64,000 nt of DNA from Triplophysa rosa (taxonomy: Eukaryota > Chordata > Actinopteri > Cypriniformes > Nemacheilidae), in NCBI RefSeq assembly GCF_024868665.1, contig NC_079892.1:6903269-6967268 (forward strand), written 5' to 3'. Both the position numbers and the translations under genes were made by a program. The notes under the pieces were generated by a model that was given only the letters and a program-made list of their open reading frames with translations, ran no database searches and was not told the DNA's origin. Of this stretch, positions 18,645 through 29,500 are shown piece after piece. The first letter of the stretch is position 1. Each line of letters begins with the position of its first letter.

Positions 18645-19488
18645 GTTCCCCCACCAAATCCTGAAGTTCAGACTACAGCGTCTCACTGCCCTCTAATGGA
18701 GGAAAGCAAATCAACACCACCCTCCAATGATGACATCCCAAAGATTCCACGGTATCGCTCACACTTCCTTCCCGAGCCCTCAACAGCCATCGCTCCCTCT
18801 CCAGAGCCAGTCTCTGACAACAAAGCAGCTAACCTGGAGGAGCAGAACTCCAACAGTCCCAAAAAGCGTCTCTTGCTTTCTTTATCCGAGAAGGAGAAGC
18901 TGCTAAACTGGGAGTTGTCCACGCCTGGAAAGTTCTCCGCTTCTGGTGGAGCCACCAGTGGAATGAAACAGCCTTACAGCACATCTCAAGAACCTCAGAA
19001 ACAGCAACTAGAACCAGACGTAAGACCAGGACCCAGCCGCCCCCCACCTGAGCCCAGCCCTCCGCTCTTTGGCTTCCAAAACTGGGCTAACAGTTTCCGT
19101 AAGTCCTTCTCCAGCAAGGGAAACAACCCTGTGGTCATCAGGAGAAACGGACCTTTGAAAGCAAGGCCCATGTCTGAGGGATCTTTCAACCTCAGCTCTA
19201 TGTTTGGAAGCAGCATGCAAAGCAACCAGGATGAGGAACCCAAGAATCCGTCAGCCTGAGAAAGTCAATCCAGAGCGAGGAGTGGAAGCGAGCTGACAAC
19301 TTTACTGGAGCAAGTGGCTCTCAGCGGGAAGATGCCCAAAGGCTCCAAAGATGATATGGCATCCCTGCCACCCAGAAAGCTCAATTTTTTCTCCTCCTTG
19401 CGGATTAAGAGAAATGAAGGAGTGGATCAGAGCAAGGGAGACAACCAGAAGGACATCATGACCATCCTGTCTAGGTTTAGAAGCAAAG
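18645..19488 (+). pseudogene. mical2: mical2 long-form large proline-rich exon with in-frame TGA
   Basis: 844 bases from ctcacag to AGCAAAG|gttagt. The frame runs 204 codons (VPPPNPEVQ to DEEPKNPSA), meets TGA at 19257-19259, then stays open in the same frame for 76 more codons (ESQSRARSGSELTTLLEQVA, then LPPRKLNFFSSLRIKRN and DIMTILSRFRSK). The post-stop part is as protein-like as the rest and ends in the phase the next exon needs. A single CGA to TGA transition at a CpG would explain it. Confidence 0.7.
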
Positions 19489-19548
19489 GTTAGTGCTTAG
19501 GCAGGCATCACTGTTATTATAGCTCATGCTTTATGGATTTGTATGTAT

Positions 19549-19757
19549 AGGGGTAGTTCACCCAAAAACAGAAATTGTTATTATTTATTTACTCTTTTAA
19601 AACCTGAATATGACTATTTCATCAGTAGAGCACAAAAGCAGATATTTTGAGAAATGTCTCGGTGGTTTTGTGTTCATACAATGGAAGTCAACGGGAGCCA
19701 ATGTTGTTTGGTTACCAACATTCTTTAAAATATCTTCTTTCAGACTGTGTAACACAG
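19549..19757. mobile_element. Angel-like MITE, copy 6, right end lost
   Basis: Left end ggggtagttcacccaaaaac and the loop region to tggttaccaacattctttaa are present; the right terminal part is missing. Confidence 0.65.
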
Positions 19758-20254
19758 AACTTTAATCTTGTGATGTGTCAAAGCATCTCTGAGGGTCTCG
19801 GAAGGAAAAAAAAACATCATATCATCACGACCTTATATCATTAATTATGATATATATATTGGTTTATTGCAAACAAACAAAAACTATACAAATTTTCATA
19901 TATTTAAAAAATTATTTTCCAATTGTCACTGTCAGAAAATTCTGTAGCACAGTGAAGGTGAGATGAAGCGATGATGGGTGACTACGTCTGGAACTTGGTT
20001 CGTGAGGACAATATTAGTCATAAAAGACAAAATCGATCAAGTGTACACTTCTGAAGTTTTGGACGACTCATTTTTAGTAACTGTTCTGTTAAACTTGTTT
20101 AGAGCTCAGTGTTATGCCTATACCATGTAATTTCTGCGTACGAGTAAAAATACCGAAATGTATAAATGTACCTAAAATAATTTCCTTTTATTGACTAATG
20201 AATAATCTGAATGAACAATGTGCTATTTAAATGACATTGTGTTTGTATTCATAG

Positions 20255-20325
20255 CTTCTGTTCAGCAACATCAGCAACAGGAACTCAACTCGTCTAGCGA
20301 AGATGAGGAACCCAACACACGACGG
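20255..20325 (+). CDS. mical2: mical2 long-form exon: Gln-rich and acidic linker
   Basis: Phase 1 in, 0 out. Reads ASVQQHQQQELNSSSEDEEP then NTRR before gtaaag. Confidence 0.72.
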
Positions 20326-20441
20326 GTAAAGCATCTCACTTCCTGTCTAAAAAAAACACAAAATCTCACCCGCCAGCAATCTGCGCATTCTATTAAATCT
20401 GAATCTGTTCATCATTATAAATGTCATTGTTTACTTTGAAG

Positions 20442-20540
20442 GCACACAGAGGCACATCTGACACCAAGAGAATAAAACAGGAGAACATTGCTGTCCGACA
20501 AACCAAGAGGGAACAGCTAAAAAGACTCCACAGAGCTCAG
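20442..20540 (+). CDS. mical2: mical2 long-form exon: start of bMERB domain
   Basis: 33 codons, phase 0 to 0, AHRGTSDTKRIKQENIAVRQ then TKREQLKRLHRAQ, the first helix of the bMERB coiled coil. Confidence 0.82.
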
Positions 20541-20615
20541 GTATGACACACACACATACACACAATATGCATTTTAATGACTGAAAATCTTTAAAGACGT
20601 TTTAATGCTTCACAG

Positions 20616-20709
20616 ATGATCCAGAGACAGCTGGAGGAAGTTGAGGAGAGGCAGAGAGCTCTAGAGGAGAAAGGTGTAGCTCTGGAGAAGGTCCTCAGAG
20701 GAGAAACTG
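20616..20709 (+). CDS. mical2: mical2 long-form exon: bMERB domain
   Basis: MIQRQLEEVEERQRALEEKG then VALEKVLRGET, classic MICAL bMERB helix; ends one base into a Gly/Asp codon at gtagaa. Confidence 0.86.
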
Positions 20710-22614
20710 GTAGAAATATGATTTACATATTTCATTATCATTCTAACTGTCCTCACGTGTCCTCTGACTCCGCCCACTGCACTGTGTGATGTTATCTGAT
20801 TATTTAAAGGGGTGTTATGAGAGTTGCTGACAGCTATGTGAAAAAACACACACGACTCTGTTTGCTTGTCAAACGTGCACACTTGAGCTCACATCTTTTT
20901 TAATGAAGACAGGAATATTTTTGTACATTTTCAATTTAGTTGATGTACTTTGTACCTCTCTGTAGCACCATCACTATAATAATAAATCCTTTCTATCCTT
21001 TCTTTTCTTAATTTTTTTCTTCCTCCTTTCTTTTTTTGCGTCTCTCCCCTTCCTTTTCCTTCGTCTCTCCCCTTCCTCTTCCTTCCTTTCTTCCTTCCTT
21101 CCTCCCTCCATTCTTTTCCTGTTTTTCTTTCTTTTCCTTCCTTTCTTCTTTCCCTTTTTTCCTCCTTCCCTTTTTTTCTTCAATTCAAGTTTAATTATGT
21201 TTATATTGCTTTTTTCACACTTTGTTGCAAAGCAGCTTCTCCTACCTTCCCATCTTTTTCCCCTTTTCTCCCTTCCTTCCGTCCTTTTTTAACATATTTT
21301 TCCTCCATAGGTCAGCGCAGTTCATTTTTGGACTATCCAAAGAAACATTTCGAAACACTTCTTAATTTCATATAGATTCTAGGACCAGCACCCACCATGC
21401 GGGTCCAGACTGCTGGCACAGAAAGGCAACCGCAAAACAGGCTGCGCTTTCATTTATGACTTTTTTAGAGGGGCAAAATTAGAGATTCAAATAATAGTGA
21501 TTTGCATTCGCACTAAATGGCCATTTAGAGTCAAAATTATATTGAAATGACTGCAGAGGTAATGGGTTCTGTAAATAGCCAGAGAAGGGGAAAAGTGCCT
21601 CCGAAATGAGTTGGAAATGTGATGTTTCATTATTTTGGTGAATGTTGATCTGCATGCCCCGTGGGGATTATTAAACGCAACAAGTCTTTCTAAAGAAAAA
21701 AGCCAAAATCGCGGCGCCCTTTTCACGTACCGCAAAAATGAGTTTATAATCATATTTTTGAAGGCTCTGAGCTGTAATTATCAAGACTGTAAATTGAATT
21801 CTAACATTCACTTTCCTTGCGTCCTCTTTTAACTTCCATCAGGCTGAACTGAAATTGTTTGGTATTGAAAAACCAGCTGTAGCCGCCGAGTAATGCAGCG
21901 ACAAAACACTTCCTCATGCATCCGTGGTCGAAGGCTCCCATAGTGTTAATACATCAAGCATTTCTTTAAGTGTGTCATGTGACATGTCTCTAGCCTTGTT
22001 TCATCAAAGTGCCTCTCTCGCGAGCGCAGCATTGAACAGAGCACTTCCACAATGTTACAAGGATGCAGAGGAGGACGGCTTTTTGTAAAGTGGACTACAA
22101 GGATACAGTGTCTCAACTGAATGCAACAGAATTCTATTAATAAATGTTTGGGAGCTTTTGTAACGGTGCACTTTGACCTGCCCGTATCCATTGTGCTGCA
22201 TGTTTACATGTCTTTGTGTGAATATTTGTAGTAAGATGATGGGCTGTGGGGATGTGTATTTTCTTGAATGGCCTCTTTGTTAACTGACATTTAACGGCTT
22301 TCAAATGGATGCAGAGTTGGAGTATGGTGTGGACGGTATGCTGTGGCAGAATTTAACATTTTAACTATCTGAGACTATTAGCTAAACAGTATTCGACGCA
22401 CAATAGGCTTGTAGAAATAGGCGTAGCTGGATTCTCATGATGAGATATGAGGGAGTTATGAATTGTTGTGAAGTGTGATTTCAAGACCTGGAAAAGTCAT
22501 GTGCAAGGACAATCAATTAAGTCATTGAAATTCCTTTGTCAAGTGATAACTGTCTATCAGTAGCTCAGGTGTTTGAGTTGTGACTGAGTAAAGAAGAACT
22601 GTTGTCTCTTACAG
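20710..22614 (+). other. mical2 long-form intron
   Basis: 1.9 kb; holds the polypyrimidine tract and otherwise unique AT-rich sequence. Confidence 0.6.
20986..21310 (+). repeat. long polypyrimidine (C/T) tract
   Basis: About 190 nearly pure pyrimidine bases, then a gap of ordinary sequence, then another 70; the + strand is CCTT/CTTT-rich. The apparent Lys/Arg/Glu-rich reading frame on the minus strand is a product of this composition. Confidence 0.85.
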
Positions 22615-22714
22615 ATGATGACTCCACGGATGAGACAGCGCTACTCCAAACCTGGTTCAAACTGGTCCTAGAGAAGAACAAACTGGCAAGATACGAGTCA
22701 GAACTCATGATCTT
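22615..22714 (+). CDS. mical2: mical2 long-form exon: bMERB domain core
   Basis: Reads [20 protein letters not shown] then [12 protein letters not shown]. The [12 protein letters not shown] stretch with the following ESELMIFAQELELE is the signature of the family. Phase 1 in, 2 out. Confidence 0.9.
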
Positions 22715-22791
22715 GTAAGACCATTTGACTATAGTGTTTTATTAATGTTTCTGTTTGTACATCTATCTCTAATACATCATCTCGTCTCTAG

Positions 22792-22865
22792 TGCTCAGGA
22801 ACTGGAGTTGGAGGACACTCAAAGTCGGCTGCAGCGAGAACTGAGGCAGCGAATGGCCACTGAAG
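22792..22865 (+). CDS. mical2: mical2 long-form exon: bMERB domain
   Basis: AQELELEDTQSRLQRELRQR then MATE, completing the split Phe codon and ending phase 1 at gtgaac. Confidence 0.88.
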
Positions 22866-22905
22866 GTGAACTTGTCATGAAAAGATATAGGCCTTCATAG
22901 GAGAT

Positions 22906-23418
22906 ATATACATCCGCGGGAACAAATTAAGAGACCGTTTCAAAGACCATTTTCAGTTTTTCTGAATTTACTATTTATAGGTATGTGTTTATGTAAAATA
23001 ATCATTTTTGTTTCATTCTGTGAACTACTAACAATACTTCTCCCAAGTTTCAAATGTTTCTATTTATTTGCAGAAAATGAAAACTGGAGAAACGGGTCAA
23101 AATAACTGAAAATATGCGCTGTAGTTTTTCAGACCTCAAATACTGCAAAGAAAACAAGTTCATATTCACTTTTAAGCAAACCAAAAGTAATATTTCTACA
23201 TGTATTTAGGAAATATTATAAGAAATATTTTTTTATTTTTATGTAATAACCTCTGTAATGTCTTGTCAGTCTTTCACATTGCTGTTGGATGACTTTGTCA
23301 CTCTTGAGGTTTGTGTTTGTTCAAATTCAACAGACATTAGACTGGAATGACCACGGTACATCTAGAAATGCTTAAAAAATTAGGAATGGTCTCTTAATTT
23401 GTTTCTGCTGCTGTATAT
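22906..23418. mobile_element. TIR DNA element, family not assigned
   Basis: Inverted ends aacaaattaagagaccg (22920) and ggtctcttaatttgtttc (23388), extended outward by tatatac/gtatata. The interior resembles a non-coding end of a fish DNA transposon. Lies in a bMERB intron. Confidence 0.7.
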
Positions 23419-23510
23419 AGTAGTGAAATAATTTAGCCAGTTTCAACTTTATTTATTTTCAAATTCAGGTTATAGGAAATGCAACTAGGTTTTTAGGCAG
23501 TTTAAAGGGG

Positions 23511-24026
23511 TCATATGGCGCAAATATGTTTTTCTGTGTCTTTAGTGCGTTACACGTAAAATTGCAAAATTGCAAAATTTAAAGTGTCGGAACAAAAGAT
23601 GCATTCTATCTAAAAGCGAATGCTCACCCAGACCTGCCTGAAACGCCTCGTGTAACCACACCCTCACAAATCTTCGTCAGTTCGTCTAATGATTTTACCA
23701 AGACCGCCCAAATGTATACTCGAGAAAGTGGGACGTACCTGTTTCAAATATAGTAAGAGGCGTTACATTTCCTTCACACGCTTGCAGTATTCGACAAATC
23801 ACTACGCACTGGTTAACTGGCCAATCATAGCACACCTCGCTTTTCAGAGCGATGAGTTTTGTAAATATTCTGCGCGTTTGAGAGAGGCGGGGCAAAGAGG
23901 AGATACAAACATGCACGTTATGTGGAAAATACAGCATTTTTTAACCTTAAATCGTTTATACACATTGCATTACATCTAAAACAAACGATAATATTCGTTT
24001 TAGCCTTGTCATATGACCCCTTTAAT
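23511..24026 (-). mobile_element. MITE family C, copy 2, empty site
   Basis: Inverted relative to copy 1; ends tttaaaggggtcatatgg and catatgacccctttaat. The point matching the SINE insertion reads continuously (cttgcagtattcgac). Confidence 0.85.
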
Positions 24027-24637
24027 ATAATTAAAATTTAAGTTGCCTGTAAAGCCAATTTGTATTACCTTAAAAATTCTGAGCTACTTTTGAACTAAGT
24101 TGAAGTAGGTGGAGATTTTTATTGTATACAAATAAATAGCTAATAAAATCTTCAGTTTGACTTGCTGAGGTTGACAACTTTTTTGAAGGTTTTATTTGTG
24201 TGAAAATTTAATTAATAAGATGCATGATATTTTTTCATATGTATTCCGTGTTGAATTTGACAGTGTTTGGGTTCATGGCACAGTTCTTTCAAATGAATCG
24301 GATATGACATTGGATAATTGGTTGTTAGTGATTACATGCTGAAAGTGGCTCATTTACTTGTGAACAGGAATTGATCACTGCAGAGGAAGGTGATGCTGTC
24401 TTAATTTGCAAGTCAATGGTTGGTCCTAAGCCTCCAGCAAATTGTATTTTTGTTCTACAAGATGAGGCTCCGCAAACATGAACACACCTCGGATTGTGTG
24501 TGAGGAGAGGGGTGATAATGGATTACATAAGATTTTAACCCGCAGGACAATAAATGGCAAAATAGCATCCAATAGACTTGCATGGAACATTGTTTCCAAG
24601 TCATATTTATATCCCTGTCTTAAGTCAATAAGCAGAA

Positions 24638-24698
24638 CACTCTAGCAGCTGCATAGCAACACCCTAGCAACCACCCACAGCACCCTAGCGTCATCGTG
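24638..24698 (+). repeat. CAACACCCTAGCAAC-type minisatellite, short
   Basis: gcatagcaacaccctagcaa and cacagcaccctagcgtca; the same motif recurs at 52747-52848. Confidence 0.65.
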
Positions 24699-24946
24699 GT
24701 GGGAGAAAATCAAATTATAGTCTATTGTATATTCATTTTTTGTAAAATATTGAAGCTATTTAACACCTGTTTTTAAAATTTTAATAAATGTTTTTGTGAA
24801 ATTGCTACAGTTGAACAGCGTGAGTTTTGAACAAAGTTAGACCTTGGAAAATATTGAATCTGAGCTAGTGTGAATTGATCCAGCACCACCACCATCATCT
24901 AAGGTGACAACAGGCCTCCTCTTTTTGTATTACTTTTCATTTCCAG

Positions 24947-25131
24947 ACTGTGAAAAAAGTGCGAGTGAGCTGGTGGGGGAGCAGAGCCTCCTGGTGGAGA
25001 TCATGAAGGTGGTGGAGAAGAGAGACAAACTGGTGAGTCTACTGGAGGAGCAACGGCTGAAGGAAAAAGCTGAGGACAGAGATCTGGAGAGCACAATCCT
25101 CTCCAGAGGTTATCAGTTCCATTGGACCTAA
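24947..25131 (+). CDS. mical2: mical2 long-form last coding exon: end of bMERB domain
   Basis: Reads DCEKSASELVGEQSLLVEIM, KVVEKRDKLVSLLEEQRLKE and ends ILSRGYQFHWT, stop TAA at 25129-25131. A strong donor-like CTG|gtgagt inside (about 25034) is ignored because the conserved helix continues through it. Downstream AATAAA signals lie at 25275-25280 and 25713-25718. Confidence 0.88.
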
Positions 25132-26099
25132 AACATTCCTAACCTCTCATTTCAATCCCCTGGATTAAACATTTTACTTGAGATGTGGATCTACTGTAGT
25201 AACCAGCGGGATTAACTATAAGAGAGCCTTTAAAGATCAGAACTGTTAAACTTAACGCTGCCTTCTTGAAAAGAAATAAACCAAAAACAAAACAAGTGCC
25301 TCTTTGTTTAGTGAAAATGAGTTTGTAAATGTTTAATTTCATTCAAAGAAACACAACATTGCACAGCCACAGAGGTATGAAAAATAACTTATCCACAATG
25401 GTGCAATGATATTTATATAGTTAAAGTGGTTAAGTTTTTGGACTTGTTGGATGTTAAAATGATAATGAATGTTTGTTTTGTTCTATAGTGAACATTATAA
25501 AAGAGGCCAAATGTTAATGGAAGTTTAATATATCTGTTGAGCTACTCTGTTTCTCTCCTAGTCTTGTAATGCATAGACCTTCTCAAGTGACCATTAATTG
25601 CAATTATTTCATAAACTAAATATGATTTGATTTGTTTCAAGTATCAAACGGCGCTTATGAAAATGTATAGTTGGTCTTTGGTTTATCTGTATGTTTATTG
25701 TGTCATTTATTTAATAAATGTAAAAATGAAACAATGCTTTGACTACCCTAATTAGCTATACTAAAACCTAAGACCTATAATCTTTCATTGGAAATGTATA
25801 AAAAACGGCATGTTAGCTATTTTAGCTTAAAGCATTAAACGCATTTAATATTAATGTTACTTTCAGCATTTACTAATATCAAGAATATACTGTGTAAAAA
25901 AAACAAATGTAGTGCCTGGTAACACTGGTTTATGCACAATGAATTCTATATAGATTATATAGATTTATAAATATATATTTGAAGATTTAGGTTATATATT
26001 ATATTTTTTATAAATAAACAATTATACTTTTTTAAGTACATAAATATTATGTTGAATATGTTTGACTCTCAATGTATAAATACCATGGTAATTAAAAAA

Positions 26100-26374
26100 A
26101 ACAATTGCCGTAACGTCATTTGTACATAAAGTGCTTCATACATCAAGGCGGAAATACATTTCGAAACGACTGCGAATAACTTTGTAAATGTGCTCCCTCA
26201 GGGATAGAGGGTGGGATCTAAGGACAGGGACGCTGCTTTCAGAAGGCTGGGCAAATAACTGGAATTCCGTTTCCGTTCTTGCTCCTGGGATTTTTCTCAC
26301 TCAATCACCGGGATAAACACGCATTATTTACACTTTTCTGACACCGTTTACTCGTTTGAAGACTCCGGGAAACG
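26100..26374 (+). promoter_or_regulatory. parva: parva promoter and 5' UTR region
   Basis: The 1.24 kb between the mical2 stop and the parva ATG must hold the parva promoter. The last 200 bases are less AT-rich than the rest and carry GGAA/TTCC ETS-type cores (gaattccgtttccg near 26261). No TATA box is obvious. Position is inferred from the gap, not from a transcript. Confidence 0.45.
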
Positions 26375-26510
26375 ATGGCGTCTTCCCCGCAGAAATCTCC
26401 GTCCTCACCCAAGTCGCCGACGCCAAAGTCGCCGTCCTCGAGGAAGAAAGATGACTCGTTCCTCGGGAAACTTGGTGGGACTCTGGCCAGGAGAAAAAAG
26501 GCGAAAGAGG
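26375..26510 (+). CDS. parva: parva exon 1: SP-rich N terminus
   Basis: MASSPQKSPSSPKSPTPKSP then SSRKKDDSFLGKLGGTLARR and KKAKE; ends phase 1 in a Val codon. Three to four SP/TP sites are the ERK/CDK sites known in the family. Confidence 0.97.
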
Positions 26511-29500
26511 GTAGAAAATTAGATTCCAATGCTTGGTTTGCTTGTAAACATGTTTTAAATGTCGCTTAATATGGATTAGCATGAACGTGCTTGTTGACGA
26601 AAACTAACGCTTAATATGGATTAGCATGAACGTGCTTGTTGACGAAAACTAACGCTTAATATGGATTAGCATGAACGTGCTTGTTGACGAAAACTAACTT
26701 TTCCTAAAGTTTGGAAAATGCCCTCCTCCAGTTTAACGTACACCGTCAACGTTTATTTTTCATGACTAGAATTTGAGGGCATCAAAACAAACGACACTGA
26801 CTGTTTTTAAACGTTTTAGCGAAAATAGTGTTTACGTTCCGTAAAGTTTCCATTACGACGTCGTGTAGATGACGTCACGAACACTAAATTGCCAACGTCA
26901 GATAATATTTTGTGTTTTCGCGACGTCTAGAGTATAGGCTACGTGGCAAGAAGACTACAAAATACTGTGCCCTGCAGGAGTGTTTATAGAAATATTGCAA
27001 AACATTGCACCACACCTAATAATGATGAAGCCATATAACCTTTCAGATATGATCAAATACCTTTAAACTACAATTTTGTGGAAATAATCGCCTGTTGTAG
27101 ACTTAATAAAACCACACATTGGCACATTAAAAACTGTTCTTCAGCCAACACCCAGCCATGGCTGTGTTCTCTAACCATGTAAGGTATTCAGTCTGAACAG
27201 GGCTTAAGATGTTATTGTACATGAATGAGAACAGAGCCCAGACTTCAAGATGAGCTTCATGTCCGCAGCTGTCCCAAAGCTAAATTAATTTTGCTTTCCT
27301 TTCCCAATAAAGCCATATCTGACTACAAATATATGAAATATCTTAATCCATAGCTACATGTCCTCTTATCTAGTAACCGAATTAGCCGTGTGCTGCTGTC
27401 CATTACGCTGGAGTGTTTCTACCTGGTTTGCACAGTTCCCAGAGTACACTTCTGTAATGATTATTGTGCATCCATCAGCACTCAGCAGTCTGTGTAAGAG
27501 GATGACTGCAGCTGAGCCTTCTGATGTCCTGACTGTCTGTTTCTCTATATCTCATTCACCCGAGCACGGGACTAGACCGGTGACTGGGATGAGTAATTGA
27601 TGTATGATTTGATTTGATGAGGACTACTTAACGTTTTGTATTTAGGAGATAGTACATTTTCTATTTATTGCTTTCGTTACTGGATTGGAAATGTGAATTA
27701 AAATGGAGCAGACTTTGAACTGTCAGTTGATTTGACCACAGAACATATGTTCGTAAAATAAGTGAAACGCAGTGGAGCAAAGCAATTATTTCTATGACTT
27801 TCTTCTGCAGAACACAAAAGAAGATATTTTGAAGAACATTGGTAACCAAACAACATTGGTCGTCATTGATTTCCACTATATAGATAGACACCACTCAGAC
27901 ATTTCTCAAAATATCTTCTGGGTCATATATGGGAACCGCATGAGAATGAATAAATGACAGAATTTTTATTTTTGAGTGAACTATCCCTTTAATACTAATA
28001 CTATGCTGTATTGACCAATTAGCATTCGGTCCAACTATCAATTTTAGAATCACCTATATATGAACCATAATGCTCACTACATGATGCTTTCGTCATGCCT
28101 TTGGATTTTATCAACCCCCCGCCTCCGCCCCGTGACTGTGAGAAGCAGCAGGAGATCAGCTGTGCGTGAGTTCGAGAGGGTGTTGATTAATAGGATATCG
28201 TCCTCCGCGGGAGGCCTCTGGAATCCAGCACAGGATGTTTGCATCCCATAATCAGCGCTTCAGACAGAGATGCATGCTGGGATGTTTTAGGAGCGAGGAG
28301 CTGGCATCTCAGGTGGTTTCTAGGAGGAGATGATTCAAAGGGTACTAGATGGAGAGAGGAAAGTGGCCTGGCGTGTTAGGAGGATGAGTTCCAATTAGTG
28401 CAGACTAGATTGTGGAGTGACTGTGGAGCAAATGTAGCATTTAATTCCACTTATGGTGGTGGGGTTGTGTTCTTGTAGCTTAATTGGTTAAGCATGGAGA
28501 AAGTAGTGGAAAGATTGTGGGGTTGATTTCCAGGGAACACACACTGATAAAAAATGTATATTAAAGGTCCAGTGTGTACTTTTCTTTGAGGATCTATTGA
28601 CAGAAATGCAATATAATATACATAACTGTGTCTTCAGAGGTGTATAAAGACCTTACATAATGAAGTATGTTTTTATTATCTTAGAATGAGATGTTTCTTT
28701 CTACATACGCCGCGGGTCCCCTTGCATGGAATTTGCCATGTTGTTTCTACAGTAGCCCTGAACGGACAAACTGCTCTACAGAGTGCGTTTCGTAAATACA
28801 TTCTACCCTTCAAAATGTGACGCCATCTCGGTCCTGTGAGAGCCGCCACGGTGCTTCGAAAGGGAGGGTGGAGTGAGCCGTTGGTTGCAATTTGGAACCT
28901 CACCCCTAGATGCCTCTAAAATCTCCACATTGCTCCTTTAAAATGCAATGATTTCTGTTGATCATTTATTCACCCTCATGTGGTTCAAAACCTTGACTCT
29001 TTTTTTTCTGTGGAACACAAAAGAAGATGCTTTGAGAAATGTGTCAAGTGGTTTTGTGTCCATACAATGAAAGTCAATGGGGTTCAGTGTTGTTTGGTTA
29101 CCAACATTCTTCAAATGATCTTCTTTTGGTTTTGAAATGTCTCACCTCATGTTATGTCTTTTATCCTATAGTGTCAGAGCTGCAGGAGGAGGGGATGAAC
29201 GCCATTAATCTCCCCTTGAGTCCCACACCTTTTGAGCTTCATCCTGAGGACATCATGCTAGGTACTCAACCCGTAGCGTGATTATTCGATTGATGCATCT
29301 AGATGCTCCCTCGGGTTAATAGGAAGCCCTTACCAACCTCTGTTTTCTTTTATCTCCCATCTATTACCCTCTCCTTCTCCTCCTGTCTCTCATAGAGGAA
29401 AATGAGGTCCGCACCATGGTGGACCCCAACTCAAAGAATGACCGTAAACTGCAAGAACTCATGAAGGTTTGCGTGGAAAAAGAATGCGTTGTTTTGTATG

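Larger units (their letters stand above)
13236..25131 (+). pseudogene. mical2: mical2 long-form tail (MICALCL/bMERB part), broken by three lesions
   Basis: Downstream exons of long MICAL2 (in human long annotated as the separate gene MICALCL): 13236-13261, 16375-16492, 16786-16862, 17324-17392, 18033-18139, 18645-19488, 20255-20325, 20442-20540, 20616-20709, 22615-22714, 22792-22865, 24947-25131. They encode an acidic and proline-rich linker and the C-terminal bMERB (DUF3585) coiled coil that binds Rab8-family GTPases. Splice sites and phases join perfectly with exon 11444-11522 except where 16375-16492 is one base short. In-frame TAA (16805) and TGA (19257) also interrupt it. The rest of the reading frame is intact, so decay is recent, or the lesions are bypassed by isoforms, or they are polymorphic. 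Sequencing error is unlikely because all three fall in this one transcript tail. Confidence 0.75.
26511..29171 (+). other. parva intron 1
   Basis: 2.7 kb. Contains the 45-bp triple repeat, Angel copies 7 and 8, a SINE head, MITE B copy 2 and a GC-richer block at 28110-28300 of unknown nature. Confidence 0.6.

Noticed and set aside
20974..21183. Lys/Arg/Glu-rich open frame on the - strand
   Set aside because: Pure product of the polypyrimidine tract on the opposite strand.
25030..25040. Strong donor-like ctg|gtgagt inside the last mical2 exon
   Set aside because: The bMERB helix reads straight through it to the natural stop, and no later acceptor is needed.
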